Source: Psychromonas sp. MB-3u-54 (GTDB lineage Bacteria > Pseudomonadota > Gammaproteobacteria > Enterobacterales > Psychromonadaceae). From it: a DNA stretch of 64,000 nt. This document shows, one piece after another, positions 9,216-19,588 of the stretch (position 1 is its first letter; each line of letters begins with the position of its first letter). The translations under genes and the position numbers were made by a program. The stretch covers positions 1 through 64,000 of the forward strand of contig NZ_PJBP01000087.1 in NCBI RefSeq assembly GCF_002836415.1, in the 5' to 3' direction. Under the pieces are notes generated by a model. The model saw nothing but the letters and a program-made list of their open reading frames with translations. It did not search any database and had not been told where the DNA came from.

Positions 9216-12200
9216 TTATATGGATAATCTGACATCTACATTGAGGGATTTAGATAAAACTGTAAGTATGATATTACCTCCGTTAATATCATAAGTAACT
9301 TCTAGATCTGAAGGATTGTCATTACTATCTGTAAAAATAAATTTAGTTATCAACAATGCTTTTTTTGCATTTATTGAGTTTGTCAATGCATAGTTAGGAG
9401 TTAACTCTCTATATTTTAATGATCGCCAGCCTTGAAGTTCAGGCTCCACTTGCCCTTTAACTATTGATAGATTGTTAACTACATTTTTAGTATGTAAAAA
9501 GTTAGAATCTAATGATATTGCAGAAGGGTAAATATTCATTTTTATATCTTCATTAATATCGGCTGCAAAAAAATCATTAAAACGTGATACATCAAGATCC
9601 TGATGAAAGTGCCATACTTGATCGAATTTTCTTAATGTGTTTGAATCCACTTTATCAATGACAATCAAAAAATCACTAGGTTTGTAAAAGATAATTCTAG
9701 AATGATTGACTTGAGGTTTTGTTCTATGTAATTCAGTTTTAAATATAAACGTGTTATCTATTTCATCACAAAATTTCAATGATGACTCATAATACATTTT
9801 ATCTTTTAATTGATAACTTTTATCATCGATGACAAGTGAATTATGTGCTTTAGTTGATAAAATATAATCTCTTTCTTTATCTTTACTATAAGCATATTGG
9901 CCTGCATCAACCAAAATATTCATTCCAAACTCATATAACAACACATTAAAATCATCTGCATGTCGATGAGTATTATTTTTATATGCTGTTTGAAAGAACA
10001 ACATTGAGGCAGAAGTTGGATCGGAATCAAAACAACTCCTGACGAATAAATAACCGCTATCTTCAAAATGTTTAACTATGTATGAGTCAGGATCACATTG
10101 ATGATTTGCAGTAGAAAAATCTAAATCTCTAACTTTATATTCACTGTCACCGATCATTAGCGATTCTTTATTAGGAAAAATCGTCCAAAATTTGACAAGA
10201 CGGCTTAAATTAAGATTTTCTCTAATTTTTGAAGAAGCCCTATAAACATCGAGATTGAGGAATTCATCAAAAGTATCTAAAACGAACCAGTGATATTTAT
10301 CCGAATTTTCGACATGATAACCATCTGAATTGAATTGTTGCTCAATCAATTCTTCCATTTTCATTATCCCGTGCTGTATTGAGACCTCATTGCCAAGACA
10401 AAGTGAAAGCACGACCAAGCCATGAGCTTGAAATATACCATGGTTATTTATAGATAATGGCTGCCGATTTAATTCTGACAAATGATGACGTGCTATTTCC
10501 AATATACGCAACTTACGCTCATTACTTATTTTAAAGCTAGAGTTGACATGAGAAAATCTATTGATAATAAATGCCAACTTCAGAGCCCTAAGCCCAGTTG
10601 CCATATCATACCAAGTATAATCATTAAGATTTTGTTCGGTTATACTATGACGTTCCCAATCAAAAATAACATCAATTACACGATTAAATATGACTTCATC
10701 GAATTGTTTATCTAAAGTGAGTAATGTTAAATCTAAATGTCGCCATGAATTCAATTGAAAACACCAGTTCCTATCGTTAAATGGATCTAAATTCCAATCT
10801 AACGGATAGGATAAGTTATAACTAGCTACATCTGTCCTAGGCTTAAATGAAAAAAATGTACTTTTATTGGAATTAAACCCAAATATTCTTAAAGGCAAAA
10901 TTTCATTATAGAGATTAACATTGGTATCATTACCCAATGAAAATGTTTTTTCAATATCGATGAATGCTTCATCGTATAACGGTATTGCCGTGTGCCCTCG
11001 TTCATCATCTGTAATATCAGAAATCATTTTGTCATGTTGATGATTGTTGATATAGCTATCATTAAGCAACATGAAATGTTGTTGATAGTGCAGTACATCT
11101 TGTTTATTTTGCTTGTAATAAACAAAAGGAAAGGAAGATTTTTCTTCAAAGTAATCAATTACATTCAATCTCATCTTACTTGGGGGTTTTCCATCAGCAT
11201 TGATACCTAAATGACTTAGTATTTTTTGTGAGTATTTTTTATGATATTTTAGTGCATCAACTTGTGGGTTAACAACGCAAGCTTTACTTCCTTTCAGCAT
11301 AGATGCAGACATCAATGCAGCAAACCCCCCAGCAGATGAACCATAAAAAGCAACATTTTCATATTTAACGCCTAATTCCTTGGTTACCCCTTCAATAATG
11401 GGGTTTAAATTCTCCAAGAAAAATGAATCTTTATCACCTTGATACCAAGTTATATATGAGCTTTCCGTCTCATTTAAAAAGTCATAAATAGTTGGATCCA
11501 TAATAATCATGGATGAATAAGGTAACTTCTCCAGCCATGAATGACGTTGGTATACAGGCAAAGGTGTTTTATCTATGTTGACAGCGCCATTGAAGAAAAC
11601 CACCAGTTTTTTCGAGTTACTTTTAAAACAAGTTAGGATATTGGTATCTAAACTACCCACTTTGACTATATGAGGCTGAACCTTGTCATATTCAATCGGA
11701 ATTTCATCATGAATAAAAACTTTATCATCTGATTTCGGAGGTATAATTTCTTCAATATTCTTAGGTTTCACAGTAAGATTACTAAGAGTAATCTGGCCAC
11801 TATCATCATGAGAAAAACGAAATAACAGTTTTAACGCTGTTGAGCTGGGGTGTTTATTAAAAACAATATTATTACCCCCTAACACAAGAGGGTATGATTT
11901 AGATTTTACTTTTTCATTTAACTGAAATTCTTGCAAGAAAACACTAACCTTAGCTTTATCCTCTCCTTTGAGAGTAACACTCACATTAATAGAATCGCCA
12001 AGGTTATCTATTTTAAACAGATCGTTCGTTCTTAGTGAGTTTGATTTTTCATCACCTAGTAAAAGATAAAATATATGCTTTACCGGTGTTTTTTTAAAAT
12101 CTAAAGTTAAAGTGTTTGCAGAAAAAAACATATTATTCAAAGAACTACGGTTATTAACGAACCATAGATGCTCTTTGAAAACAAAGTTGGTTATGTCACT

Positions 12201-13820
12201 GTACACATTATCGCCACTTACATTCTTCAATGAAACGACTTCATCTGCAGTACCAATATAGTCAACTGATGGAACTATCTTATTTGATTCATCTAGCTTC
12301 GATTTGAGTGAAAGATTACTGATTGTAATCTCATCACAATGTTCATCTTTCAAATGAACAACAGGTTCAACATACTTCTGTATATCTACCCTATTTTTGG
12401 GGTTAATTGGCAAATCAGATAAAAATTCGTCTGCCATTGATAACACTTCATTGAAAAGAGTATTTCCCAAGCGATCATTTAAAGGAAGATTCATCATACT
12501 TTCTAGAATCATCCAATTATTTGGTAGAGATAACGTATTGAATACATGATCTGTTTCCAAATAAACATGTGGCATCCATGTTCCCATTCGATGCTCCCAA
12601 TAAAATATGTCCAACGGATGGAAATACCTAATGGCTTGTTTAAAATCAACATCTTGAAAGAAATCTTGAAAAGCGTCATCACACATATTAACGTTATGTA
12701 TTGAACTATAAAAATCTTCAGTCTTCTTTGTTTTAAGTGATTTTCGGTAGATTTCTGGTAAATCAGAAAGGTAGTTACCTTTAAATGCAGCTCTGGCATA
12801 TGCTTGGCTTAAGTAATATCCTCGACCAATTTCATATATATTAGATCTGATATGTACATACTCTTCATCATTTAAAATATTCTTATATGCAGCTAAAAGC
12901 CCAGACCCAGAATGATAATAAGTTGACATCACAGCATCTTTTCTGAGTTCTGGATTGGAAAAATTATTCCTATCAAATACAACATGATCTAAATTATATT
13001 TTTTTGCCAATATTTTTGATACTTCAACATCTCGATCAAAATCACCTGTATTATTATTTTTATAAGTGATGAATTTTATTTTAGTAATTTGTTCAGGAAT
13101 GGATAGCATTAACAATGCCAAAGTAACTCTGCTATCTAAGCCACCAGTTAGAGTTACGCATAACTTTTTGTCCGAGTTAGCTAATTTTTTAAGAATGTTC
13201 TTACATGAAACTACAAAAGCAGTGGCAACAGACGTTGTAGTTTTAGGGTTGTGATATTCTACCTGCATAATACCTGGATAAAATCTATTTATTTCTCCTG
13301 TATCTAAATTGAGCATTGTATTGGGAGTTAATATTTTAACGTCTTGTATTGGCGTTTTATTCCCTGGGTACCCATACTTAATAGGGAATACCTCAGTACT
13401 ATTTACATTCCCTACTAAGTAGGGATGCGATGAACAAATAACAGAATCTTTAGTGGAATAAAAAACCCCACGCATTGAAGTAGCATCAGTTAAAATGTTG
13501 GTTCCAGATGTAGGGCTTGAATATATTAGTGCAAACCTCCCCCATATTTTTTTCAACGATTGGAAAAAATAAAATTCATTCTTATAAAGTTCATTTGCTA
13601 AAAAACAAATAATTTCATCAGGGCTGGACTGATCCTCTATTGAAAATATATCTCCAATAATAATCACGCCAACACCTTCATGATAAAAGGATAAAAAAGG
13701 GACGTTTGGATCATACGCCACATTTATATCCCCTTCATAATGAAGGTAATTATTAGGCACATTTTCTCCGAACATGCCCTTTTTTATAATAAATCCCAAT
13801 GGACATTTAGAGTTATTCAT
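9216..13820 (-). CDS. Asparagine-synthase-like / serine-hydrolase-like / heparinase II-III-like fusion protein
   Basis: This 1534-residue protein has three recognisable parts. Residues about 1-480 resemble asparagine synthetase: a glutaminase-like fold without the N-terminal catalytic Cys, then the ATP pyrophosphatase loop VTLTGGLDSR (223-231). Residues about 700-960 look like an alpha/beta hydrolase, with GSSAGG (Ser about 829) and a candidate His at 943 in RGHTAI. Residues about 1000-1534 resemble heparinase II/III-type lyases: a helical toroid segment, then HRHADDFNVLLYEFG (about 1285) and LVDAGQYAYS. Two short beta-rich stretches around 495 and 675 share the motif I-T-(I/L)-S-N-L. It overlaps the preceding gene by eight bases. 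Likely roles are amidation, deacylation or trimming of capsule chains. Each domain call is by motif; the combined function is unknown. Confidence 0.7.
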   Translation of the reverse strand: MNNSKCPLGFIIKKGMFGENVPNNYLHYEGDINVAYDPNVPFLSFYHEGVGVIIIGDIFSIEDQSSPDEIICFLANELYKNEFYFFQSLKKIWGRFALIYSSPTSGTNILTDATSMRGVFYSTKDSVICSSHPYLVGNVNSTEVFPIKYGYPGNKTPIQDVKILTPNTMLNLDTGEINRFYPGIMQVEYHNPKTTTSVATAFVVSCKNILKKLANSDKKLCVTLTGGLDSRVTLALLMLSIPEQITKIKFITYKNNNTGDFDRDVEVSKILAKKYNLDHVVFDRNNFSNPELRKDAVMSTYYHSGSGLLAAYKNILNDEEYVHIRSNIYEIGRGYYLSQAYARAAFKGNYLSDLPEIYRKSLKTKKTEDFYSSIHNVNMCDDAFQDFFQDVDFKQAIRYFHPLDIFYWEHRMGTWMPHVYLETDHVFNTLSLPNNWMILESMMNLPLNDRLGNTLFNEVLSMADEFLSDLPINPKNRVDIQKYVEPVVHLKDEHCDEITISNLSLKSKLDESNKIVPSVDYIGTADEVVSLKNVSGDNVYSDITNFVFKEHLWFVNNRSSLNNMFFSANTLTLDFKKTPVKHIFYLLLGDEKSNSLRTNDLFKIDNLGDSINVSVTLKGEDKAKVSVFLQEFQLNEKVKSKSYPLVLGGNNIVFNKHPSSTALKLLFRFSHDDSGQITLSNLTVKPKNIEEIIPPKSDDKVFIHDEIPIEYDKVQPHIVKVGSLDTNILTCFKSNSKKLVVFFNGAVNIDKTPLPVYQRHSWLEKLPYSSMIIMDPTIYDFLNETESSYITWYQGDKDSFFLENLNPIIEGVTKELGVKYENVAFYGSSAGGFAALMSASMLKGSKACVVNPQVDALKYHKKYSQKILSHLGINADGKPPSKMRLNVIDYFEEKSSFPFVYYKQNKQDVLHYQQHFMLLNDSYINNHQHDKMISDITDDERGHTAIPLYDEAFIDIEKTFSLGNDTNVNLYNEILPLRIFGFNSNKSTFFSFKPRTDVASYNLSYPLDWNLDPFNDRNWCFQLNSWRHLDLTLLTLDKQFDEVIFNRVIDVIFDWERHSITEQNLNDYTWYDMATGLRALKLAFIINRFSHVNSSFKISNERKLRILEIARHHLSELNRQPLSINNHGIFQAHGLVVLSLCLGNEVSIQHGIMKMEELIEQQFNSDGYHVENSDKYHWFVLDTFDEFLNLDVYRASSKIRENLNLSRLVKFWTIFPNKESLMIGDSEYKVRDLDFSTANHQCDPDSYIVKHFEDSGYLFVRSCFDSDPTSASMLFFQTAYKNNTHRHADDFNVLLYEFGMNILVDAGQYAYSKDKERDYILSTKAHNSLVIDDKSYQLKDKMYYESSLKFCDEIDNTFIFKTELHRTKPQVNHSRIIFYKPSDFLIVIDKVDSNTLRKFDQVWHFHQDLDVSRFNDFFAADINEDIKMNIYPSAISLDSNFLHTKNVVNNLSIVKGQVEPELQGWRSLKYRELTPNYALTNSINAKKALLITKFIFTDSNDNPSDLEVTYDINGGNIILTVLSKSLNVDVRLSI

Positions 13821-16440
13821 TTATCAACCTTTCATATACTCTTGATATTTTATTAGCCAACATCGACCAGTCTTTTTCTGCAACCACCCAGTTTCTAGCA
13901 TTATCACCCAGCTCTTTTCTTAAGGCAGGATCATCTATCAATTTTTGCAACGTATTAGCAAAGCTAATGGCATTATCTTTTTCAAAGGTTAAACCTGTAA
14001 CACCATCATTCACAATTTCAGTAAGTGCGGCGACATTTGAAGAGATAACCGCTTTCCCCATACTCATGGCTTCAAAGGGTTTAAGGGGTGATACCATTTC
14101 ACAGACAGGAACACCAATACGAGGAAATGGTGCAATATCCACCAATGAATAATAATCTTCTACGACTTCGTGAGGTACACGACCTGTGAAAGTGAAATAG
14201 TCTGCGACATTTAAGTCATTAACTAACGCTTTTATATTATCAAGTACCGCACCGTCGCCAACAATCATGACGACAAAATTATCTAAGCCTCTTTCTTTGA
14301 GCAAGCTTGTTGCTTGGACTAGGTGCTCTAAGCCTTCATAACTGACTACAGAGCCGATAAATCCAATCACAATTTTATCCTGATAACCAAGCTCCTGTTC
14401 CAATTCAGCGACTCTAGCTTTTGGCACAAAGCGATCAACATGAACCCCATTTGAAACAACTGTAATTTTATTCTCATTCACACCACGAGCTACCATCTCA
14501 TCTTTTAATGCGTGGGTAATGGTCAGCACGGCATCAGCATTCATCGCTGCCTCAGTTTCAAGTCGACGGATCATGTTAAAGTGTTCACTGCCTTCCCAAT
14601 CTGGTTGACGTGACATACGAGTTATTTCCCATAAACCACGCACTTCATAGACGCTTTTTATCCCCAAATTTCTAGCTGCGTAATTTGCAGCAATACCATT
14701 CATGAAATTCGAAGCCCCATGTATTATTGAAACATTAAGTTCACAGGCAAGTTCAGTCAACTCTTTCGCATAATTTTCAATATAATCTTGCAAATTAGCC
14801 ACACCATAATGATTTATATCAGTAAATAACCTGTGGTAGTTCAATCCATCAACCATATCCATTTTAGGAATATCCATCCCCACCTTTTTATGGGATGAAA
14901 GGTCATGTGGGTACCCTAAGCGAGAGGCTATCTGAATGTTCCAATCATTATTACTAATACCCTTTGCTAAGCCATGCGAACGAGTCGCATAGCCACCAGA
15001 ATGATATGGTAATGTATTATGCAAACAGTATAATACGTTAGTATTCTTATTTGCTAACGGCATTTTAATTGGTAAAGGTAAGCCATTTTCAAGTAGATTT
15101 TTATAGGCTTGGTAATGTGACAACTTCAAGCTATGTTTAGTATTATTCTCATTAAATCCCTTAACATTTATAGCTGAAGATATATCGCCGAGTTTAAAGT
15201 ACAAATTACTTAAAGCTAAAGATATATATGCATCTTCACCTAGCGCTAAAACAGCATTAGCGTGTAATATGGCAAGCTCAATTAATTCATCATTATTCTT
15301 ACATGATTCAAAAATTATTTGCGATACAACTAGACTGTCACCTTGTAATTCTTTTGGTAGGAGGTTATTGATTTCAACAGTTACATCAACGGAGGTTAAA
15401 AAAATATTTTTAATTTTAACTTCGTGTATTTTGACGAATTCGTTTATTAGTTTAGATTTAACCTCTGCAGATTTGTTAATTGCATATAACTCGCTATATA
15501 TATTATATGCTTCATAATTCATTTTTAACCTAGATAACCTAAGCGCCAAAATTAAATTAAAGCTTTCATCAATATTATTGTTATGTTGTGCATATTTAAT
15601 TCCATACTCAATAGCGAAACTTGGCATCAAGTCTTTAAGCAATGAGAACACGGTTTTATTAAATAACAGCAAGCCATCAACATTATTTTCCGATAGTACA
15701 ACATAACTCTTTATGTTCGTTATGGTATCGTCATTTAAATCAATGAGATTTTTCAGCCCTGTTCGGAATGTGCTAACTGTTTGTGAACGATTGGCAATAC
15801 CAGCAATAATTTTTGCTTTTTTTGTTTGCCCAATTTTTATATATCTATTTTGAACGACGTTCAAAAATGAAGGATCATTAGTAATATTGATAAATGGTTC
15901 AATGAACTCTAGCGCGAGTTCTGTTTCTTCATCTTTAAGCAATGAAAAAACTATCTTTGCCAAACCAATTCTCACTTGTTCTTTTTTGATGACTTTATTA
16001 TTAAATGATGAAATTAGAGTTTCAGCGCCAGATTTTTCATAAGTATCTATTAACTTCTTTTTTTGGCTAACGTAACCATTTTCTAGTGTTTCATACTGTT
16101 TAACTAATGTAATAACTTCTTTTGCTCTTATAAGATCATTATTTCTTTTAAGTCTGGTGATATATACAGTGGCGAAATTAGGATCTATTTCTCTATTTAA
16201 AACTCTTTCAGCAAAATAAACCGAAGTATCAAAATTAATATCTTTAGTCAATCCAAAGGCGTATTTACAAAGTGAAGCATCAGAGTAGCCTTGATCTGTC
16301 AACTTTAAAACAAATTTAATTAAACCTGGATAATTCTTCTTATAAACTATTGCTTTCATTTTTAAGCGAGCAGATGAATAGTCTCGACGGGGTTCTCTTA
16401 CTAACTTAGATTTTATTAACATTACAGTTTTTTTGAACAT
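13813..16440 (-). CDS. Helical-repeat protein fused to GT4 glycosyltransferase
   Basis: In this 875-residue protein, residues about 1-460 are Lys/Asn-rich helices containing TPR-like repeats. Two copies of a module with F-S-L-L-K-D and a following A-x-E-(F/Y) can be seen near residues 165 and 260. Residues about 470-875 are a complete GT4 enzyme: LYCLHNTLPYHSGGYATRS, HGASNFMNG, VSNGVHVDRF, GFIGSVVSYEGLEHL and the donor-site region SPLKPFEAMSMGKAV. The helical part may dock the enzyme to the export or synthesis complex (inference). Its stop lies inside the start of the 1534-residue gene, so the two are translationally coupled. It is paralogous to the GT4 at 7544-9148, which lacks the helical part. 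Confidence 0.82.
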   Translation of the reverse strand: MFKKTVMLIKSKLVREPRRDYSSARLKMKAIVYKKNYPGLIKFVLKLTDQGYSDASLCKYAFGLTKDINFDTSVYFAERVLNREIDPNFATVYITRLKRNNDLIRAKEVITLVKQYETLENGYVSQKKKLIDTYEKSGAETLISSFNNKVIKKEQVRIGLAKIVFSLLKDEETELALEFIEPFINITNDPSFLNVVQNRYIKIGQTKKAKIIAGIANRSQTVSTFRTGLKNLIDLNDDTITNIKSYVVLSENNVDGLLLFNKTVFSLLKDLMPSFAIEYGIKYAQHNNNIDESFNLILALRLSRLKMNYEAYNIYSELYAINKSAEVKSKLINEFVKIHEVKIKNIFLTSVDVTVEINNLLPKELQGDSLVVSQIIFESCKNNDELIELAILHANAVLALGEDAYISLALSNLYFKLGDISSAINVKGFNENNTKHSLKLSHYQAYKNLLENGLPLPIKMPLANKNTNVLYCLHNTLPYHSGGYATRSHGLAKGISNNDWNIQIASRLGYPHDLSSHKKVGMDIPKMDMVDGLNYHRLFTDINHYGVANLQDYIENYAKELTELACELNVSIIHGASNFMNGIAANYAARNLGIKSVYEVRGLWEITRMSRQPDWEGSEHFNMIRRLETEAAMNADAVLTITHALKDEMVARGVNENKITVVSNGVHVDRFVPKARVAELEQELGYQDKIVIGFIGSVVSYEGLEHLVQATSLLKERGLDNFVVMIVGDGAVLDNIKALVNDLNVADYFTFTGRVPHEVVEDYYSLVDIAPFPRIGVPVCEMVSPLKPFEAMSMGKAVISSNVAALTEIVNDGVTGLTFEKDNAISFANTLQKLIDDPALRKELGDNARNWVVAEKDWSMLANKISRVYERLINE

Positions 16441-16521
16441 ATACTTTCCTGAAACCAGTTCTATTTGAAAAATCCAACTATAAGAGTTTATAGTTGGATT
16501 TTTAATACTACCGAAAATCGA

Positions 16522-17016
16522 TTATTCAATTAATACGGACAATTTAGTTGAAAGTACCCCATGTAATCTATCATGACTATCAGCGTATTTTTTACGTAGA
16601 CGTCTACACAATGTAATAGCCAAATATGGATATTTACTAATCTGAAAATCAAGTTCGACCAAAGCCAAATCAAGCCCATAATCCTCTATATTATTAATGA
16701 ATTGCAACTCAAGTTCTTTCAATAATATCTTTTTGTAAATAGGTCTAACTTCTTCATTGCCAAGTTTGAGTATTTTTAATGCCCGTTTTTTAGTTATTGC
16801 AAGAAATTTAGCATCATCAATAAGATGAATAGCAGGTTCTATCATTTGCAGAGCCAAAAGCGGCTTCAAATCCTTAAGCACTGAAAACGCAACTTTACGA
16901 TATGAAACCTTCTTGACTGAGTTAATATTTATTGCATTTTCGAGCACTTTGATTAATTCAACTTCAGTAGTATCAATATTGATCTCAAATTCACTTTTTA
17001 ATTCTTGATATTCCAT
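16522..17016 (-). CDS. Small helical-repeat protein, paralogous to the N-terminal modules of the neighbouring GT4 fusion
   Basis: No named family is recognised for this 164-residue protein. It is predicted all-helical and charged. Residues about 35-100 align with a module of the next gene: here VAFSVLKDLKPLLALQMIEP followed by IDDAKFL, there KIVFSLLKDEETELALEFIEP followed by TNDPSFL. It sits 15 bases after wecC and 82 bases before the fused paralogue. It has no signal peptide and no membrane segment. It could be a free-standing copy of the docking module or a fragment of a former larger gene; a normal ATG, stop and operon position favour a real gene. Confidence 0.65.
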   Translation of the reverse strand: MEYQELKSEFEINIDTTEVELIKVLENAININSVKKVSYRKVAFSVLKDLKPLLALQMIEPAIHLIDDAKFLAITKKRALKILKLGNEEVRPIYKKILLKELELQFINNIEDYGLDLALVELDFQISKYPYLAITLCRRLRKKYADSHDRLHGVLSTKLSVLIE

Positions 17017-17030
17017 ATGAATTAATTTCC

Positions 17031-18275
17031 TTATACAATTGCATTAACAAAATCAAGCACATTAATGTCACTAGCATCCATAGCAACAAACTCTTTATGC
17101 TTTACTAAAATAGCAACCACGTCAGCTTGTGCTTTAGCGGTTTCCAGATCCACTAACTGAATATTTTCTAGGCTTGAAAATGCCTTGGGCAGCGCTTCAA
17201 TATTTGGCTCAACGGCGAGGATTTCATAACTTTTGAGGGCTAAATTCTGGACGATATTTAATGCCGGGCTCTCACGTAAGTCATCAATATCCGGTTTAAA
17301 TGCTAAACCTAAGCACGCAATTTTAGGGTTCTCGATGCCTTTGACGGCTTGCTCGATTTTATTAATCACCCAAAGCGGTTTGGCATCGTTGGTTAAACGC
17401 GCCTGATTAATGAGTTTCGCTTCTTCCGGATTTTGGTTAACGATGAACCAAGGATCAACGGCGATACAATGACCACCAACACCTGCACCCGGCTGGAGAA
17501 TATTTACTCTGGGGTGTAAGTTTGCCAGTTCAATCAGCTCCCAAACGTTAATACCCTGTTTGTCACAGATCATCGATAGTTCATTAGCAAAAGCGATTTG
17601 TGAATCACGACTGGCATTTTCAGTTAATTTTGCCATTTCCGCCGTGCGTGCCGTTGTTGCGATACAGTTACCTTTATGAACAAAAGCTTTATACACAGCC
17701 GTCGCGGCCTTGGTACTTGCTTCGTCCATACCGCCTATAATGCGATCATTTTCAACCAGTTCACGGATAACTTGACCGGGTAATACCCGCTCAGGGCAGT
17801 GTGCGATTAAAATATCTGCAACTTGTCCTGCTTTAACGGTATGCGGAAAGCTCAAATCAGGGCGCTCTTCCTGTAACCAAGCAGCCATCTTTTCGGTTGC
17901 GCCTACAGGTGAAGTAGACTCCAGTACTACCAAGTTGCCTTTTACTAACTGTGGAGCCAATGCTTTAGAGGCTGCTTCTATGTATTTCAGATCTGGCTCG
18001 TGGTCAGTACCTTTAAAAGGGGTTGGTACCGCAATTAAAAAGGCATCCGCAGCTTGTGGGCTAGTGTGTGCCGTTAAATGCCCTTCTGCTACTGCAACCT
18101 TAACTAACTCTTCCAGCCCGGGTTCAACAATATGAATTTTCCCCTGGTTGATCGTGTCCACCGTTTGCTGATTTACGTCAATGCCTTTAACTCGAATACC
18201 GTTACTTGCAATGACTGCTGCAGTTGGCAAACCGATATAACCTAGCCCTACGACTGAAATAGTGTTAATTTTCAT
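17031..18275 (-). CDS. wecC: UDP-N-acetyl-D-mannosamine dehydrogenase
   Basis: The 414-residue enzyme matches WecC throughout: Rossmann loop VVGLGYIGLPTAAVIAS at the N-terminus, PTPFKGTDHEPDL, the LESTSPVGATEKM block, and the catalytic Cys in GVGGHCIAVDPWF near residue 265. It oxidises UDP-ManNAc to UDP-ManNAcA with two NAD+. With wecB directly upstream it predicts an aminouronic acid in the capsule repeat. The start codon is ATG. Its composition is nearer to housekeeping genes than to the AT-rich transferase genes that follow. Confidence 0.95.
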   Translation of the reverse strand: MKINTISVVGLGYIGLPTAAVIASNGIRVKGIDVNQQTVDTINQGKIHIVEPGLEELVKVAVAEGHLTAHTSPQAADAFLIAVPTPFKGTDHEPDLKYIEAASKALAPQLVKGNLVVLESTSPVGATEKMAAWLQEERPDLSFPHTVKAGQVADILIAHCPERVLPGQVIRELVENDRIIGGMDEASTKAATAVYKAFVHKGNCIATTARTAEMAKLTENASRDSQIAFANELSMICDKQGINVWELIELANLHPRVNILQPGAGVGGHCIAVDPWFIVNQNPEEAKLINQARLTNDAKPLWVINKIEQAVKGIENPKIACLGLAFKPDIDDLRESPALNIVQNLALKSYEILAVEPNIEALPKAFSSLENIQLVDLETAKAQADVVAILVKHKEFVAMDASDINVLDFVNAIV

Positions 18276-18429
18276 ATTCTTCTCAAATTATTTAATTAAT
18301 GTTTTTATAATGCTTATAGGTGCAATTTTACAAATATAAAATCGCCATGGTTAACCTATTAGTGATCTTTTAATACGCTAAAAGCGATGCCTAAAAGGTT
18401 TTAAATTAGTCTTTAATTATTGTGATGGG

Positions 18430-19587
18430 CTAAGCGATAAGCTCAGCGTTTAACCTTAATCTCAGTGCACTTTCACTGCCCAGTATTGCATTGATAATAT
18501 GCTGGCTCGTTGTACCATCACCGTAGGGATTGCTCGCATGGCTCATGACCTGGTATGCAAATTCGCTATCAAGTAATCTGGTCGTCTCGGCAACAATCGT
18601 TTCGGCACAGGTTCCGACTAATTTAACTGTTCCTGCTTTAACAGCCTGCGGCCGTTCAGTCGTATCACGCATACATAAAACTGGCTTACCCAGCGTTGGG
18701 GCTTCTTCTTGAATACCACCTGAATCGGTTAAAATAATATAACTTTTTTTCATGAGGTAGACGAATGGCAAATAATCTTGCGGTTCAATCAAAAATACAT
18801 TATCTAAGCCCTTTAGATTTCTGTTTACGGGCTCTTGAACATTAGGGTTTAAATGAACCGGATAAAGAATTTGCACATCATCTCGTTGCGCGAGTATCGC
18901 TATCGCTTTACAAATATTTTCGAAGCCGTCTCCGTGGTTTTCACGTCTATGCCCCGTTACTAAGATCAGCTTTTTAGACGCATCAATAAATGAAAACTTA
19001 TCGGCAAACTCACTCGCCAGAGTTTGATTGCCATCTAAACGTTTTGATACCATCAGCAAGGCATCAATAACCGAATTTCCGGTCACAAAGATGCCATCTG
19101 GCTCTATATTTTCTAAGATTAAATTCTTTAATGAGCTGGTTGTTGGTGTGTAATGCTGATCTGCAAGGTTTGAAGTCAAACGTCGCATTCCCTCTTCAGG
19201 CCATGGCGAATAGATATCACCCGTACGCAAACCCGCTTCAACATGACCGACAGGAATTTGTTGGTAGTAAGCGGCTAAAGTAGCAGCGAAAGAAGTTGCA
19301 GTATCACCATGTACCAAAATTCGGGCTGGTTTAACCTCTGTTATAATAGGTTTTAATTTCTGCAGAATAGCGGTTGTAACATCCGTTAAATCCTGACCTG
19401 GTTTCATAATATTCAAATCATAATTAGGTTTAATATCAAATAGTTCTAGAACTTGATCTAACATTTGACGATGCTGCCCGGTCACACACACGATCGGTTT
19501 AATCGCAGGGTTTAATTTCATCGCTTCAATAACTGGACACATTTTGATGGCTTCAGGACGCGTCCCAAATACGATTAAAACTTTCAT
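18430..19587 (-). CDS. wecB: UDP-N-acetylglucosamine 2-epimerase (non-hydrolysing)
   Basis: This is a full-length 385-residue WecB. It opens [19 protein letters not shown], and has [45 protein letters not shown] and [18 protein letters not shown], the family active-site and UDP-binding blocks. It interconverts UDP-GlcNAc and UDP-ManNAc and supplies WecC. It starts one base after the stop of the decayed glycosyltransferase frame at 19589-20041, so its translation may once have been coupled to that gene. About 155 bases separate it from wecC. Confidence 0.95.
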   Translation of the reverse strand: MKVLIVFGTRPEAIKMCPVIEAMKLNPAIKPIVCVTGQHRQMLDQVLELFDIKPNYDLNIMKPGQDLTDVTTAILQKLKPIITEVKPARILVHGDTATSFAATLAAYYQQIPVGHVEAGLRTGDIYSPWPEEGMRRLTSNLADQHYTPTTSSLKNLILENIEPDGIFVTGNSVIDALLMVSKRLDGNQTLASEFADKFSFIDASKKLILVTGHRRENHGDGFENICKAIAILAQRDDVQILYPVHLNPNVQEPVNRNLKGLDNVFLIEPQDYLPFVYLMKKSYIILTDSGGIQEEAPTLGKPVLCMRDTTERPQAVKAGTVKLVGTCAETIVAETTRLLDSEFAYQVMSHASNPYGDGTTSQHIINAILGSESALRLRLNAELIA

Positions 19588-19588
19588 A

